18,761 nt of DNA from Bacteroidota bacterium (GTDB lineage Bacteria > Bacteroidota > Bacteroidia > Flavobacteriales_D > Crocinitomicaceae). The notes under the pieces are model-generated. The model was not told the origin of the DNA, made no database searches, and saw nothing but the letters and a program-made list of their open reading frames with translations. Positions within the stretch are counted from its first letter, which is position 1. Each line of letters opens with the position of its first letter. Of this stretch, positions 1-8,063 are shown piece after piece. Position numbers and translations under genes: made by a program. The stretch is from the NCBI GenBank assembly GCA_016866415.1, contig VGML01000019.1, positions 1 through 18,761 on the forward strand, written 5' to 3'.

Positions 1-3000
1 CTTCATCTGTAATAAACGTTTGAGATGAATAAGGTGAACCTGAATAGATATTAGAGAAAATATTCAAACCTGTATTTTCTAAAATATTTACTTTACCGAT
101 TTTTGGTCCATTATAGTCAGCACCTTCCCCGTAACGATAATCGAATGTAATTGCAAAGGCGTGTCTTTGATCATAAGAATAAGGGAAAATGTTTCTTAAA
201 TTAGGAAGTCCAGCATTAACCAATGAACCTGCAGATGTAGCATCAGATCCTGTACCATCAGCAAACTGTAAAGTGTAGTTAGCTGTCATTCTTATATTTC
301 CTGTTTGACGCAAGTCATAGGCAATGGTCATTCCTTTAACAGTTCCAAAATCGCGATTTCCGAATGTTCTATACGTTGCTGGGTATGCCTCAAATACATT
401 TATTAACTGCACGTTATTTCTTTGTTCTCTGTAGAACGCAGAAATCTTTAGTGAGGAGGTGCGTGTTAAAACTTGTTGGAAACCTAATTCATAATCTACA
501 GTTGTTTCAGGTTTCAGATTCGAATTGTTAATTACTGCACTTCTTGATTGAATAAATTGATATTCAAATGGATCAAATCTAAATCCTGAAGTTGGTCTTT
601 TAGTTAAGATATCGTAATGTGCAAAGAAAGAAGCTTCATCGGAAATTGGGAATGAAAAAGCAATTCGAGGCATGAAGTTAACTTGTGCCTTATAGTTTTC
701 AAAAGCATCTGCTGTAGGCGTTTGAAGTGAAGGATCTACTAACCAAGGAGCAATACCTGCCGCTCCTCTAATAACTTTCGGGTCTTCAACTGGAGTTCCA
801 GACGCATTAAACCAAAAGTTTTCAGTTCTAAATCCATTGATTGCTGTTGGATTATTAACGTCATTAACGTAAACAATATAATCATCTCCAATACTTTCAG
901 GAATATTGACCCAACTGTATTGGCTTGGATCATCAGCCTTCATTTGTCTTACTTCACCAGCTGTTTTTGCATTATAGAACAAATATTGATCTTTTAATAC
1001 TGGTTGATTCGCATTGAATACATCGACACGTAAACCTACGTTAAAGATTATGTCTTTAAATGCAAATTTATCCATAATATATCCAGCCATGTAGATAGGT
1101 TGAAAAGCTCCAACAAATCGACGGTAGTTACCGTTTTCATCAAATTCATTGAAATACTTATTGATGTCTGTAATACCTTTCACTTTTTTACCTGTGTGGT
1201 CAAATCCCCAATAAGAAACAAATGAATTACCACTATTTAATAGTTCGTCTGGTGAAAACATGTCAAACTGAAAAATATTTGGGTCGTATTGATCAATATC
1301 AACGAAATCTGTCCCAGCTGGATTCAAACCTAATTTTTTACGCAAGTTATAATCAAAGAAAGATTGATTATCAAGTATCACATTACCATTTGCGTCTACA
1401 TTCCCACCTTGACCACCATATTCACCCGTGCCAGAAGTATAAGCATAACCGGAGTTTAGTCTTTCATATGTTATTTTCTTGAAAGAACCTGAATCAGCAA
1501 TTACTCCTGAATTCAAGTCCAATTCGCGTATGTGAAAGTTCGCTAATTGACGTGCAATCGACCATATACCTAAAGGACCATTTGTTCCGCCACCTGTTGA
1601 TGTACCTGAAGTCCAACCGCGATCTATTCGCTGCTCATATTCGAATCCTAAAGAAATACTATGATCACCAATAACAACAGATCCAGCTCCAGTTACACGG
1701 AATTGGTCGTTTTCTGTTTTTCCAAAATAATTGTAAGGAGTTCCAATGTTACTCCAAATACCATAAACACTTGAGGGCGCATCTCCGTTTCTCAAGGCAT
1801 TACCTTGCTGGATTTGAAATAAGTTCTCATAACGTCCAATTGGCTGACCATCATAAATATCAAAATACTGTGTAGTAATTGCAGCAAGCGCAGCATTCGT
1901 TGTTGAAGGATCAAATGCAACTTCAATATCTTTGAATCCATTATGGATATAAGTTTGAGTAATTGGATTAAACTCATACGAAGGTCTTCTCGTTGTTGTA
2001 AATTTTCCCACGTGGCCGTAGTTGAACATGTTGTACATGTGTTTTGGATCATAAACGTCATCTTTCGATTTAGAATAATCAACCATTATGTTATATAGTG
2101 CGGACTTAATTTTTGAACTACTTCCTTCACGTTCATTATTAAAACGCTGAGTAAAACGACCAAATACTCGGTAGTCCAAAGATTTAAAAGTTCCAAAATT
2201 TTCAAAATTCAATAAAGATCCACCATAACTGTAATTACTTCCGTAGCTATAATTCAATGAACCTCCAAATTGTAAGTTAATGGTTGGACCAGTATTAACA
2301 TCTATTTTTGCTTGAGCAGAAAAAACTGAGTTTCTTGCATTCATTCTCCAAGGAACACGCTCAAAATCATTTTTATCTAAGAACAAAGCGTTATGAAATG
2401 TACCAAAACCTGTTGAAGTTGGACGAAGAGGATTTGTAATTAAATCTTGTCTTACAGAGTCCTTGATGCGATATCCTCCATCTTTGAGAGGTCTATTGTC
2501 CAATTCATCTGTAAAGTTTGCAGAAACCAAAAATCCTAAACGTGGTTTAACCTTAGCTCCAGTTGAGTCCTTTTGCATCCAAAGCGGCCCAGAAAGCATT
2601 CCTTCAAAAAGGTTATAACCATACTTATCTAATCCAAAAACTTTCCCATCATATCCAAGTGGATTGGCACCTTTAATATAAAATCCAGAAGAAACCACCT
2701 CAGCACTTCCAAAATAAGTTGATGCAGGGCCTCTAGTTGTAATTGCAATAATACCCCCGGTAACATCTCCATAGTTCGCAGGAACACCCCCTGTGATTAC
2801 TGACACCTCTTCTAGAGCAGACTTAGGAAGGTTTGAAGATCCACGAACCTTTATACCATCGATAAAATAATAGGTTGCATCTGAACGAGAACCTCTCACA
2901 GAAATAGCGCCGGAACCTTCGTCAGTATTTACTCCTCCAACCGATTGAGCAACTGCAGCAGCAGAACGAACGGGCATTCTTGAGATATCTTGACGTGTAA

Positions 3001-3439
3001 TCTTTGCACCTGAGGCTCCACCATCTTTGTCGATTAATGGCACCTTATATCTAACTACTTTTACCTCAGTAAGATCTTTTTCTTTCTCAGTTCCTGTGCT
3101 ACCCGGTTTACTCAGAGTAATATTATCCAAAAACGTAATACGATCAGGTGAAATAGAAACCTCCTCAATCATTGAAGGTTGATATCCATCAGGATTGGTG
3201 ATTTTAACATTGTAAGTTCCTGGTTGAATACCATTGATTTGAAATTCACCATCAGCATCCGTCTGTGCGCCACCTTTTGCAGCACTATTTTGAATAATAA
3301 CTACTTTACTCATTCCAAGGGGAGCACCCGTTGCCGCGTCTTTAACCTTTCCTTTAAGGGTTCCAAGGCCAGCTTGCGAAAATGCATAAGAGCCTGATAA
3401 TAAAACACCTAGTAATAATAATCTAACTTTACCAACCAT
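1..3439 (-). CDS. TonB-dependent outer-membrane receptor with carboxypeptidase-regulatory-like N-terminal domain (C-terminus cut by window edge)
   Basis: The frame is open without a stop from the ATG at 3437-3439 down to base 1, giving about 1146 residues before the left edge. Residues 1-22 look like a signal peptide (MVGKVRLLLLGVLLSGSYAF, then SQA). Residues about 25-115 form a carboxypeptidase-regulatory-like beta-sandwich (GTLKGKVKDAATGAPL, then TDADGEFQINGIQPGTY). A TonB plug domain follows at about 145-240, with RGSRSDATYYFIDGIKVRG near 182-200 and GGVPANYGDVTGGIIAITTR near 217-236. The rest is aromatic-rich alternating sequence typical of the 22-strand barrel. Such receptors import siderophores, cobalamin, glycans or peptides across the outer membrane using TonB-ExbB-ExbD. 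No SusD-like partner lies within the window on the upstream side, so the substrate cannot be named. Upstream, TATATTTA at 3480-3473 (minus) resembles a -7 element, but no TTG sits at the expected distance. The family assignment is strong; the ligand is unknown. Confidence 0.93.
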   Translation of the reverse strand, partial: MVGKVRLLLLGVLLSGSYAFSQAGLGTLKGKVKDAATGAPLGMSKVVIIQNSAAKGGAQTDADGEFQINGIQPGTYNVKITNPDGYQPSMIEEVSISPDRITFLDNITLSKPGSTGTEKEKDLTEVKVVRYKVPLIDKDGGASGAKITRQDISRMPVRSAAAVAQSVGGVNTDEGSGAISVRGSRSDATYYFIDGIKVRGSSNLPKSALEEVSVITGGVPANYGDVTGGIIAITTRGPASTYFGSAEVVSSGFYIKGANPLGYDGKVFGLDKYGYNLFEGMLSGPLWMQKDSTGAKVKPRLGFLVSANFTDELDNRPLKDGGYRIKDSVRQDLITNPLRPTSTGFGTFHNALFLDKNDFERVPWRMNARNSVFSAQAKIDVNTGPTINLQFGGSLNYSYGSNYSYGGSLLNFENFGTFKSLDYRVFGRFTQRFNNEREGSSSKIKSALYNIMVDYSKSKDDVYDPKHMYNMFNYGHVGKFTTTRRPSYEFNPITQTYIHNGFKDIEVAFDPSTTNAALAAITTQYFDIYDGQPIGRYENLFQIQQGNALRNGDAPSSVYGIWSNIGTPYNYFGKTENDQFRVTGAGSVVIGDHSISLGFEYEQRIDRGWTSGTSTGGGTNGPLGIWSIARQLANFHIRELDLNSGVIADSGSFKKITYERLNSGYAYTSGTGEYGGQGGNVDANGNVILDNQSFFDYNLRKKLGLNPAGTDFVDIDQYDPNIFQFDMFSPDELLNSGNSFVSYWGFDHTGKKVKGITDINKYFNEFDENGNYRRFVGAFQPIYMAGYIMDKFAFKDIIFNVGLRVDVFNANQPVLKDQYLFYNAKTAGEVRQMKADDPSQYSWVNIPESIGDDYIVYVNDVNNPTAINGFRTENFWFNASGTPVEDPKVIRGAAGIAPWLVDPSLQTPTADAFENYKAQVNFMPRIAFSFPISDEASFFAHYDILTKRPTSGFRFDPFEYQFIQSRSAVINNSNLKPETTVDYELGFQQVLTRTSSLKISAFYREQRNNVQLINVFEAYPATYRTFGNRDFGTVKGMTIAYDLRQTGNIRMTANYTLQFADGTGSDATSAGSLVNAGLPNLRNIFPYSYDQRHAFAITFDYRYGEGADYNGPKIGKVNILENTGLNIFSNIYSGSPYSSQTFITDE

Positions 3440-3575
3440 CGTATTGTGTATAAAATTGTTATTTTAAGCTTGTAAATATAGAAAAATTCATCGTGAAAGT
3501 GTACATGTTAAAAAAAATTAATTTAACGAAAAATTAACTTTTTGAGTTGTAACCTAACTACATTTATTCTTCCAA
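3440..3575. other. Divergent intergenic region between the receptor gene and the phosphopantetheinyl transferase gene
   Basis: This 136-base, very AT-rich spacer separates two divergent genes. It contains TATATTTA on the minus strand (3480-3473) and TACATTTA on the plus strand (3559-3566), each one base off the Bacteroidota -7 consensus TAnnTTTG. Neither has a convincing TTG box upstream. Between them, TTAATTT (3518-3524) and AAATTAA (3531-3537) form a 7-bp inverted repeat with a 6-base spacer. This may be an operator, or chance in such AT-rich sequence. No RNA gene or terminator is visible. Confidence 0.4.
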
Positions 3576-4208
3576 ATGTTTGATTTAAAGATGAAAAAAA
3601 ATGAAAATTCCATAAACCATTTTAAAAAAAATAATGTGGATTTTTTTTTCTCGCGTAAAATGAAATGGAAAGAAAGTGATATAGTTTTACAAGAAGCAGA
3701 AAAAAAACGATATTCAGTCATTCAAAATTCGGAAAGAAAAAATGAATTTTTAGGAGTTCGATATTTAAGAAATCAATACGATGCAAAGTTGGAAATTAAA
3801 TACTTGAGCAGTGGGAAGCCTGTTATCGAAAATGATTCGAAACATATTTCTATAAGCCATAGCAAGAATTATGTTGCATTCGCTGTGGCTCCATATAAGA
3901 TTGGAATTGATATTGAGGAGATTCATGAACGTATTCTTAAAGTAAAGGGTAGATTTTTAAATCAAAGTGAGTTGGAATTATTTAACTTAAATTCATTGGC
4001 AGATCTTACTATCGCTTGGTGCGCTAAAGAAACTCTTTTTAAATTAAATGATGACTCTGGACTTGATTTCAAAACGGACCTTATTATTAAAAATTGGGAT
4101 AAAAATTCCACTATTTTGGCCGAAATGAAGCAAAATTCTCAATGGGTTAAAGTGAACTTGCATTTTGAAGTTAGAGATGATCTCGTTTTATGTTTTAATT
4201 TTGAGTGA
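3576..4208 (+). CDS. 4'-phosphopantetheinyl transferase, Sfp-type
   Basis: The 210-residue protein carries the signature of the Sfp/AcpT/HetI superfamily. SISHSKNYVAFAV lies near residues 92-104, the Mg-binding GIDIE at 110-114 (Asp112, Glu114), and WCAKETLFKL at 148-157 (Glu152, Lys156). These enzymes move the phosphopantetheine arm of coenzyme A onto a serine of acyl, aryl or peptidyl carrier proteins. The length fits the short Sfp-like members. No carrier-protein or polyketide gene lies nearby, so the acceptor cannot be read from context; fatty-acid ACP or a secondary-metabolite carrier are both possible. The start could be ATG 3576 or ATG 3591; the sequence before the first motif is poorly conserved and does not decide. 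The stop TGA overlaps the next gene's ATG by one base (TGATG), indicating translational coupling to the lipid synthase. Confidence 0.9.
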   Translation: MFDLKMKKNENSINHFKKNNVDFFFSRKMKWKESDIVLQEAEKKRYSVIQNSERKNEFLGVRYLRNQYDAKLEIKYLSSGKPVIENDSKHISISHSKNYVAFAVAPYKIGIDIEEIHERILKVKGRFLNQSELELFNLNSLADLTIAWCAKETLFKLNDDSGLDFKTDLIIKNWDKNSTILAEMKQNSQWVKVNLHFEVRDDLVLCFNFE

Positions 4209-4951
4209 TGTCTTCTACAATTTTAAATAATTTAAAGAAAAATTGCTCAATTGCCATACTAATTGATCCAGAAAAGTTTAAGTTTCAAAACTCTGATGTT
4301 TTTTTCGAAAAACTTAGAACAGCTGACCCAAATTTTATTTTCATTGGTGGAAGCACCGTATCAAAAGTTGATTTTGACTTTTGCATCTCAACGATTAAAA
4401 AAAATATAAACTTCCCAATAATAATTTTCCCTGGGGCTTCGCATCAAATAAGTCCTTTGGCAGATGGTATTTTACTTCTCTCACTAATATCTGGCCGAAA
4501 TCCTGATTATTTAATTGGGCATCATATTGCAGCAGCGGAAGAATTGGATGAAATGTCACTCGAAATAATTTCAACTTCATATTTATTGGTTGATGGCGGA
4601 AAAAAGACTTCTGTTGAATATATTTCACAGACTACGCCCCTACCATCAGATCAAAACGCGCTAGCTCGAAGAATAGCTTTGGCTGGAAAACTTCAAGGAA
4701 AACAACTCACTTATTTAGATGCCGGAAGTGGTGCAAACAATCCTATTTCCTCGACAATGATTGAACAAGTAAAGTCAATTGGTTCGCCATTGATTGTCGG
4801 AGGGGGCATCAGATCTATAAACGAGATTGAGAGATGTCACAATGCAGGCGCTAACGTCGTGGTAATTGGAAATGCAATCGAGAATGACATTGATTTTCTA
4901 TTGGATATTGCCAATTATCAGAAATTATATCGAGAATTAAATTCAATTTAA
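4208..4951 (+). CDS. Geranylgeranylglyceryl / heptaprenylglyceryl phosphate synthase (PcrB/GGGPS family)
   Basis: This is a 247-residue TIM-barrel prenyltransferase. Family members join sn-glycerol-1-phosphate to a long polyprenyl diphosphate through an ether bond, the first committed step of archaeal-type lipids. Visible motifs, counted from ATG 4208, are ILIDPEKF at 17-24, FIGGST at 45-50, FPG at 74-76, GGKKTSVEYIS at 130-140, YLDAGSGANNPIS at 169-181, IVGGGIRSINEIE at 196-208 and VVVIGNAIEND at 217-227. The glycerol-phosphate loop reads Y-L-D-A-G-S-G, where many relatives have Glu in place of Asp. Chain length of the prenyl donor cannot be decided here; characterised Bacteroidota enzymes of group II use geranylgeranyl diphosphate. 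I chose ATG 4208, not GTG 4205, because it makes the TGATG overlap with the upstream stop. Confidence 0.92.
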   Translation: MSSTILNNLKKNCSIAILIDPEKFKFQNSDVFFEKLRTADPNFIFIGGSTVSKVDFDFCISTIKKNINFPIIIFPGASHQISPLADGILLLSLISGRNPDYLIGHHIAAAEELDEMSLEIISTSYLLVDGGKKTSVEYISQTTPLPSDQNALARRIALAGKLQGKQLTYLDAGSGANNPISSTMIEQVKSIGSPLIVGGGIRSINEIERCHNAGANVVVIGNAIENDIDFLLDIANYQKLYRELNSI

Positions 4952-4952
4952 T

Positions 4953-5357
4953 TTGAAAAGAATAAAATTAATTGCTGGTATTAGTTACGCGATCGCATTC
5001 TTCTTTTGGGCTAATCTATTTATCAAATTCATTCCTAAGCTTTCCGTCAACAAAACTCTGATTATTTTTCTCGCCTTTGGAGCCTTAGGATTTGTATTAA
5101 ACCTAATAAGCTACACGAAAGACAAAACAGGAAATCCAGCATCGAATTTAACTTATTGGTTAGGATCCTTCTTTGTTTTTACAGGATTGGTATTTAAAAT
5201 GATTGGAACTCCTTTCATATCTTTAATCATAATGAGTTTTCCACTATCGAAAATTCTAATCATCGTAGGTTCCATTCTATTACTTTTCTCCCTTTTTCAA
5301 ATGCGCAGAAGAAAAATAAAAAAGCAAGGGGAAGAAGAAATTCTTGATCAACCTTAA
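4953..5357 (+). CDS. Small four-helix integral membrane protein, function unknown
   Basis: The 134-residue protein has four predicted membrane helices at roughly 5-27, 35-54, 67-86 and 98-116. A positively charged tail (RRRKIKKQ) should stay in the cytoplasm by the positive-inside rule. I do not recognise a family. It has no ATG near its beginning; the first usable start is TTG 4953-4955, which yields a sensible N-terminus (MKRIKLIAGISYAIAFFFW) one base after the stop of the ether-lipid synthase gene. The next methionine lies at residue 83, inside the third helix, and would destroy the protein. The close spacing argues for co-transcription and perhaps a shared membrane-related role, but this is inference. 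Its last four bases overlap the end of nadC on the other strand. Confidence 0.72.
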   Translation: MKRIKLIAGISYAIAFFFWANLFIKFIPKLSVNKTLIIFLAFGALGFVLNLISYTKDKTGNPASNLTYWLGSFFVFTGLVFKMIGTPFISLIIMSFPLSKILIIVGSILLLFSLFQMRRRKIKKQGEEEILDQP

Positions 5358-6187
5358 AAGAGTGCCTTTAGACTTAAATCCAAACTTTTTACTGAATGTG
5401 TCAAAGCGCCAACTGAAATAAACTGAACTCCAGTTTCAGCGTATGAACGAATATTTTCCAACGTAATGCCACCAGAGGCTTCAGTCTCGTATTCCGAAGG
5501 AATGATTTTCAAAGCATCCTTTAACTGTTCAGGAGAAAAATTATCTAGCATGATTCGTTCGATACCTCCTACTCGTAAAACTTCATGAAGTTCATTCAAA
5601 TTCCTTACCTCAACTTCAATTCCAAGTGACTTTTTATTTTTATTCAAATAATCCTTGGCTTGTTCAATCGCAGGAATAATTCCTCCAGCATAATCAATGT
5701 GATTATCCTTTAACATAATCATGTCGTAAAGACCAAAACGATGGTTCTCCCCTCCTCCTATTTTCACAGCCCACTTTTCTAAATAACGAATTCCTGGTGT
5801 CGTTTTACGCGTATCCAATAACTTCGTTTTACAACCTTTAATTTCTTCTACTATTTTTGCTGTTTGAGTGGCGATACCACTCATGCGTTGCATAAAATTC
5901 AATACCAAACGCTCAGTCGTCAAAATGGATTGAGAAGATCCTTTTACGATGAATGCAATTTCTCCTTTGAAAACGTGATCACCATCTTGTTTGAAATAAG
6001 TAACTTCCAAGCGAGGATCATATAGTTCATAGATTCGCTTTGCTACCTCAACGCCTGCCAAAACTCCATTTTCTTTAATTAATAATTGAGCGCTTCCAGC
6101 AGCTTCCTTCGGGACACAAGCCAAAGTTGAATGATCAGCCTCACCAATGTCCTCTTTCAAGGCGAATTTTATTATTTGATCCAACAT
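5354..6187 (-). CDS. nadC: Nicotinate-nucleotide pyrophosphorylase (quinolinate phosphoribosyltransferase)
   Basis: NadC converts quinolinate and phosphoribosyl pyrophosphate into nicotinate mononucleotide, CO2 and pyrophosphate in de novo NAD synthesis. The 277-residue protein has the standard length. Motifs are LNFMQRMSGIAT at 96-107, LLDTRKTTPGIR at 123-134, the active-site stretch KIGGGENHRFGLYDMIMLKD at 142-161 (His149, Arg150, Lys160), then EVEVRNL, IMLDNF and EASGGITLENI near the C-terminus. An in-frame ATG exists at 6217, but I chose ATG 6187 (MLDQIIKFALKEDIG). The family starts there, and a perfect TAnnTTTG element (TATCTTTG, 6200-6193) lies between the two ATGs, only five bases upstream of the chosen start. 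The gene is divergent from uvrC and overlaps the membrane-protein gene tail to tail by four bases. No nadA or nadB is seen nearby. Confidence 0.95.
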   Translation of the reverse strand: MLDQIIKFALKEDIGEADHSTLACVPKEAAGSAQLLIKENGVLAGVEVAKRIYELYDPRLEVTYFKQDGDHVFKGEIAFIVKGSSQSILTTERLVLNFMQRMSGIATQTAKIVEEIKGCKTKLLDTRKTTPGIRYLEKWAVKIGGGENHRFGLYDMIMLKDNHIDYAGGIIPAIEQAKDYLNKNKKSLGIEVEVRNLNELHEVLRVGGIERIMLDNFSPEQLKDALKIIPSEYETEASGGITLENIRSYAETGVQFISVGALTHSVKSLDLSLKALF

Positions 6188-6192
6188 AATCA

Positions 6193-6200
6193 CAAAGATA
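6193..6200 (-). promoter_or_regulatory. Candidate -7 promoter element for nadC
   Basis: TATCTTTG on the minus strand matches the Bacteroidota sigma-factor -7 consensus TAnnTTTG exactly and ends five bases before the nadC ATG at 6187. The nearest TTG (6217-6215) is 14 bases upstream, shorter than the usual 17-23, so the -33 box is weak. If used, the transcript would have almost no leader. Confidence 0.42.
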
Positions 6201-6232
6201 GTGTTAACTGCTTTCAACTAAAAGTTTGTTTT

Positions 6233-6240
6233 TAACTTTA
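6233..6240 (+). promoter_or_regulatory. Candidate -7 promoter element for uvrC
   Basis: TAACTTTA lies four bases before the uvrC ATG at 6245 and matches the TAnnTTTG consensus at seven of eight positions. A TTC at 6213-6215, 17 bases upstream, is a two-of-three match to the -33 TTG. As with nadC, the transcript would be leaderless or nearly so. The call rests on a weak match in AT-rich sequence. Confidence 0.3.
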
Positions 6241-6244
6241 TCTT

Positions 6245-8053
6245 ATGGGTGAATCAAATGATGAACTAAAAAAAACTATTTCTTCACTCCCGGAAGAACC
6301 TGGTATTTATCAGTATTTTGATAAGACTGGGCAAATTATCTACGTTGGTAAAGCAAAGAACATTAAAAAACGTGTTTCTTCTTATTTCAATAAAACACAA
6401 GAGAATAACAAAACTCGACTTTTAGTTAAAAGTATTGTCAATATCAAATATCTAATCGTCAGTAATGAACTAGATGCACTTTTACTCGAAAATAACCTGA
6501 TTAAAACGTACCAACCAAAATACAACATTCAATTAAAAGATGACAAGACGTTTCCTTGGATTGTAGTTACTGATGAACCTTTTCCACGCGTATTTTCCAC
6601 GAGACAAAAAGAATTAGTGAGTGGGAAATTTTATGGTCCCTATCCGAACGTGAAGGCAATGAACGCATTACTTGGCCTTATTCGGGAAATGTATCCTTTA
6701 CGCACTTGTAGTTTGGATTTATCCGCGAAAAAATTGGCTGAAAAGAAATATAAAACGTGTCTTGAATTTCACATCGGGAAATGCCTTGGTCCTTGTGTTC
6801 AAAAGCAACCGGAAGAGGAATACCACTCTATGATTGAGGAAATTGAGCTACTACTAAAAGGAAAGACATACTCATTAATTCAAGCACTAAGAAAAAAGAT
6901 GCTACAATTATCTGAAAGCTACCAATTTGAAGAGGCTCAAAAATTAAAATTAACAATCGAACAAATCGAAAAATACCGTTCAAAGTCTACCATCGTTTCA
7001 TCGAAATTGAATGATGTGGATGTTTTTTGTTATTTGGAAAATGAAAATCAATTTATCATCAATTATTTGGTTATTCAAGAAGGAGCAATTATTCATGGGT
7101 ATACTACGGAAGTTCAAAAAAAATTGAACGAAAACGAAATTGATTTACTAAACTACGTCCTTCCCGAATTACGAGAAAAATTTCAAAGTAAATCAAAAGA
7201 GGTTATCGTTGAAAAACAGCTTGATTCTCCTTTCATAGACTTTTATTTATTCGTTCCTCAGAAAGGAGAAAAAAAGGAACTGATTGAATTATCGAAACGA
7301 AATATTTTTTATTTCAGAAAGGAACGAGAAAAACGAGCATTAATTCAAAATCCGCAACTAGCCAAAGATCGAGTTTTAGAACGAATCAGAAGCGATTTTA
7401 AATTAACTGAACTCCCTATTCATATGGAGTGTTTTGATAATTCAAATTTTCAGGGAACTAATGCTGTTTCTGCTTGCGTTGTTTTTAAAAATGGGGCCCC
7501 AAGTAAAAAAGATTATCGCCATTTCAATATCAAAACAGTTGAGGGACCTGACGATTTTGCTTCGATGCGGGAAGTTGTTTATCGAAGATACAAACGACTT
7601 ATAAATGAAGGTCAATCTCTTCCACAACTTGTCATAATAGATGGAGGTAAAGGCCAATTAAGCGCCGCAATGGAATCGATTGAAAAATTGGGCCTAAGAG
7701 GTAAAATTGCATTGGTTGGAATTGCGAAAAAATTAGAGGAGATATTCTTTCTTGGGGATCAATATCCAATTTACCTCGACAAACGCTCAGAGAGTTTGAA
7801 AACAATTCAATTCATGCGAAACGAGGCACATAGATTTGGAATTTCTCACCACCGTGACAAGCGAAGTAAAAACGCCATTATTAGTGAGCTTGATCAAATT
7901 CAAGGTATTGGCGAAAAAACGAGGCAGTTATTACTAAGTGAATACAAGTCTATTCCAAATATTAAAAAGTCAGGATTTGATGAATTGGCAAAAAAAATAG
8001 GACGATCTAAAGCGACCATCCTATTTAATTATTTTACAGAAACTGGAAATTAA
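6245..8053 (+). CDS. uvrC: Excinuclease ABC subunit C
   Basis: UvrC makes both incisions in nucleotide excision repair after UvrA and UvrB have found the lesion. The 602-residue protein has all the expected parts. A GIY-YIG nuclease occupies about 15-95 (GIY at 20-22, IIYVGKAKNI at 31-40, Arg43, Glu82), cutting on the 3' side. A cysteine-containing segment follows (CLEFHIGKCLGPC), then a UVR motif near 208-243 that contacts UvrB. The RNase H-like nuclease has MECFDNSN at 394-401 (Asp398), GPDDFASM with Asp437, VIIDGGKGQ with Asp466, and NEAHRFG with His529; it cuts on the 5' side. Tandem helix-hairpin-helix motifs end the protein (QIQGIGEKTRQLLL). All catalytic residues appear intact. It stands alone and faces the protease gene tail to tail across 10 bases. 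Confidence 0.97.
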   Translation: MGESNDELKKTISSLPEEPGIYQYFDKTGQIIYVGKAKNIKKRVSSYFNKTQENNKTRLLVKSIVNIKYLIVSNELDALLLENNLIKTYQPKYNIQLKDDKTFPWIVVTDEPFPRVFSTRQKELVSGKFYGPYPNVKAMNALLGLIREMYPLRTCSLDLSAKKLAEKKYKTCLEFHIGKCLGPCVQKQPEEEYHSMIEEIELLLKGKTYSLIQALRKKMLQLSESYQFEEAQKLKLTIEQIEKYRSKSTIVSSKLNDVDVFCYLENENQFIINYLVIQEGAIIHGYTTEVQKKLNENEIDLLNYVLPELREKFQSKSKEVIVEKQLDSPFIDFYLFVPQKGEKKELIELSKRNIFYFRKEREKRALIQNPQLAKDRVLERIRSDFKLTELPIHMECFDNSNFQGTNAVSACVVFKNGAPSKKDYRHFNIKTVEGPDDFASMREVVYRRYKRLINEGQSLPQLVIIDGGKGQLSAAMESIEKLGLRGKIALVGIAKKLEEIFFLGDQYPIYLDKRSESLKTIQFMRNEAHRFGISHHRDKRSKNAIISELDQIQGIGEKTRQLLLSEYKSIPNIKKSGFDELAKKIGRSKATILFNYFTETGN

Positions 8054-8063
8054 TTAAGCCCCT

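Noticed and set aside
1792..2082. 96-codon minus-strand frame inside the receptor gene
   Set aside because: It is out of frame within the continuous receptor coding sequence, which reads through without a stop.
8054..8063. Possible bidirectional terminator between uvrC and the protease gene
   Set aside because: Ten bases cannot hold a hairpin, and I found no convincing GC stem followed by a T run extending into the flanks.
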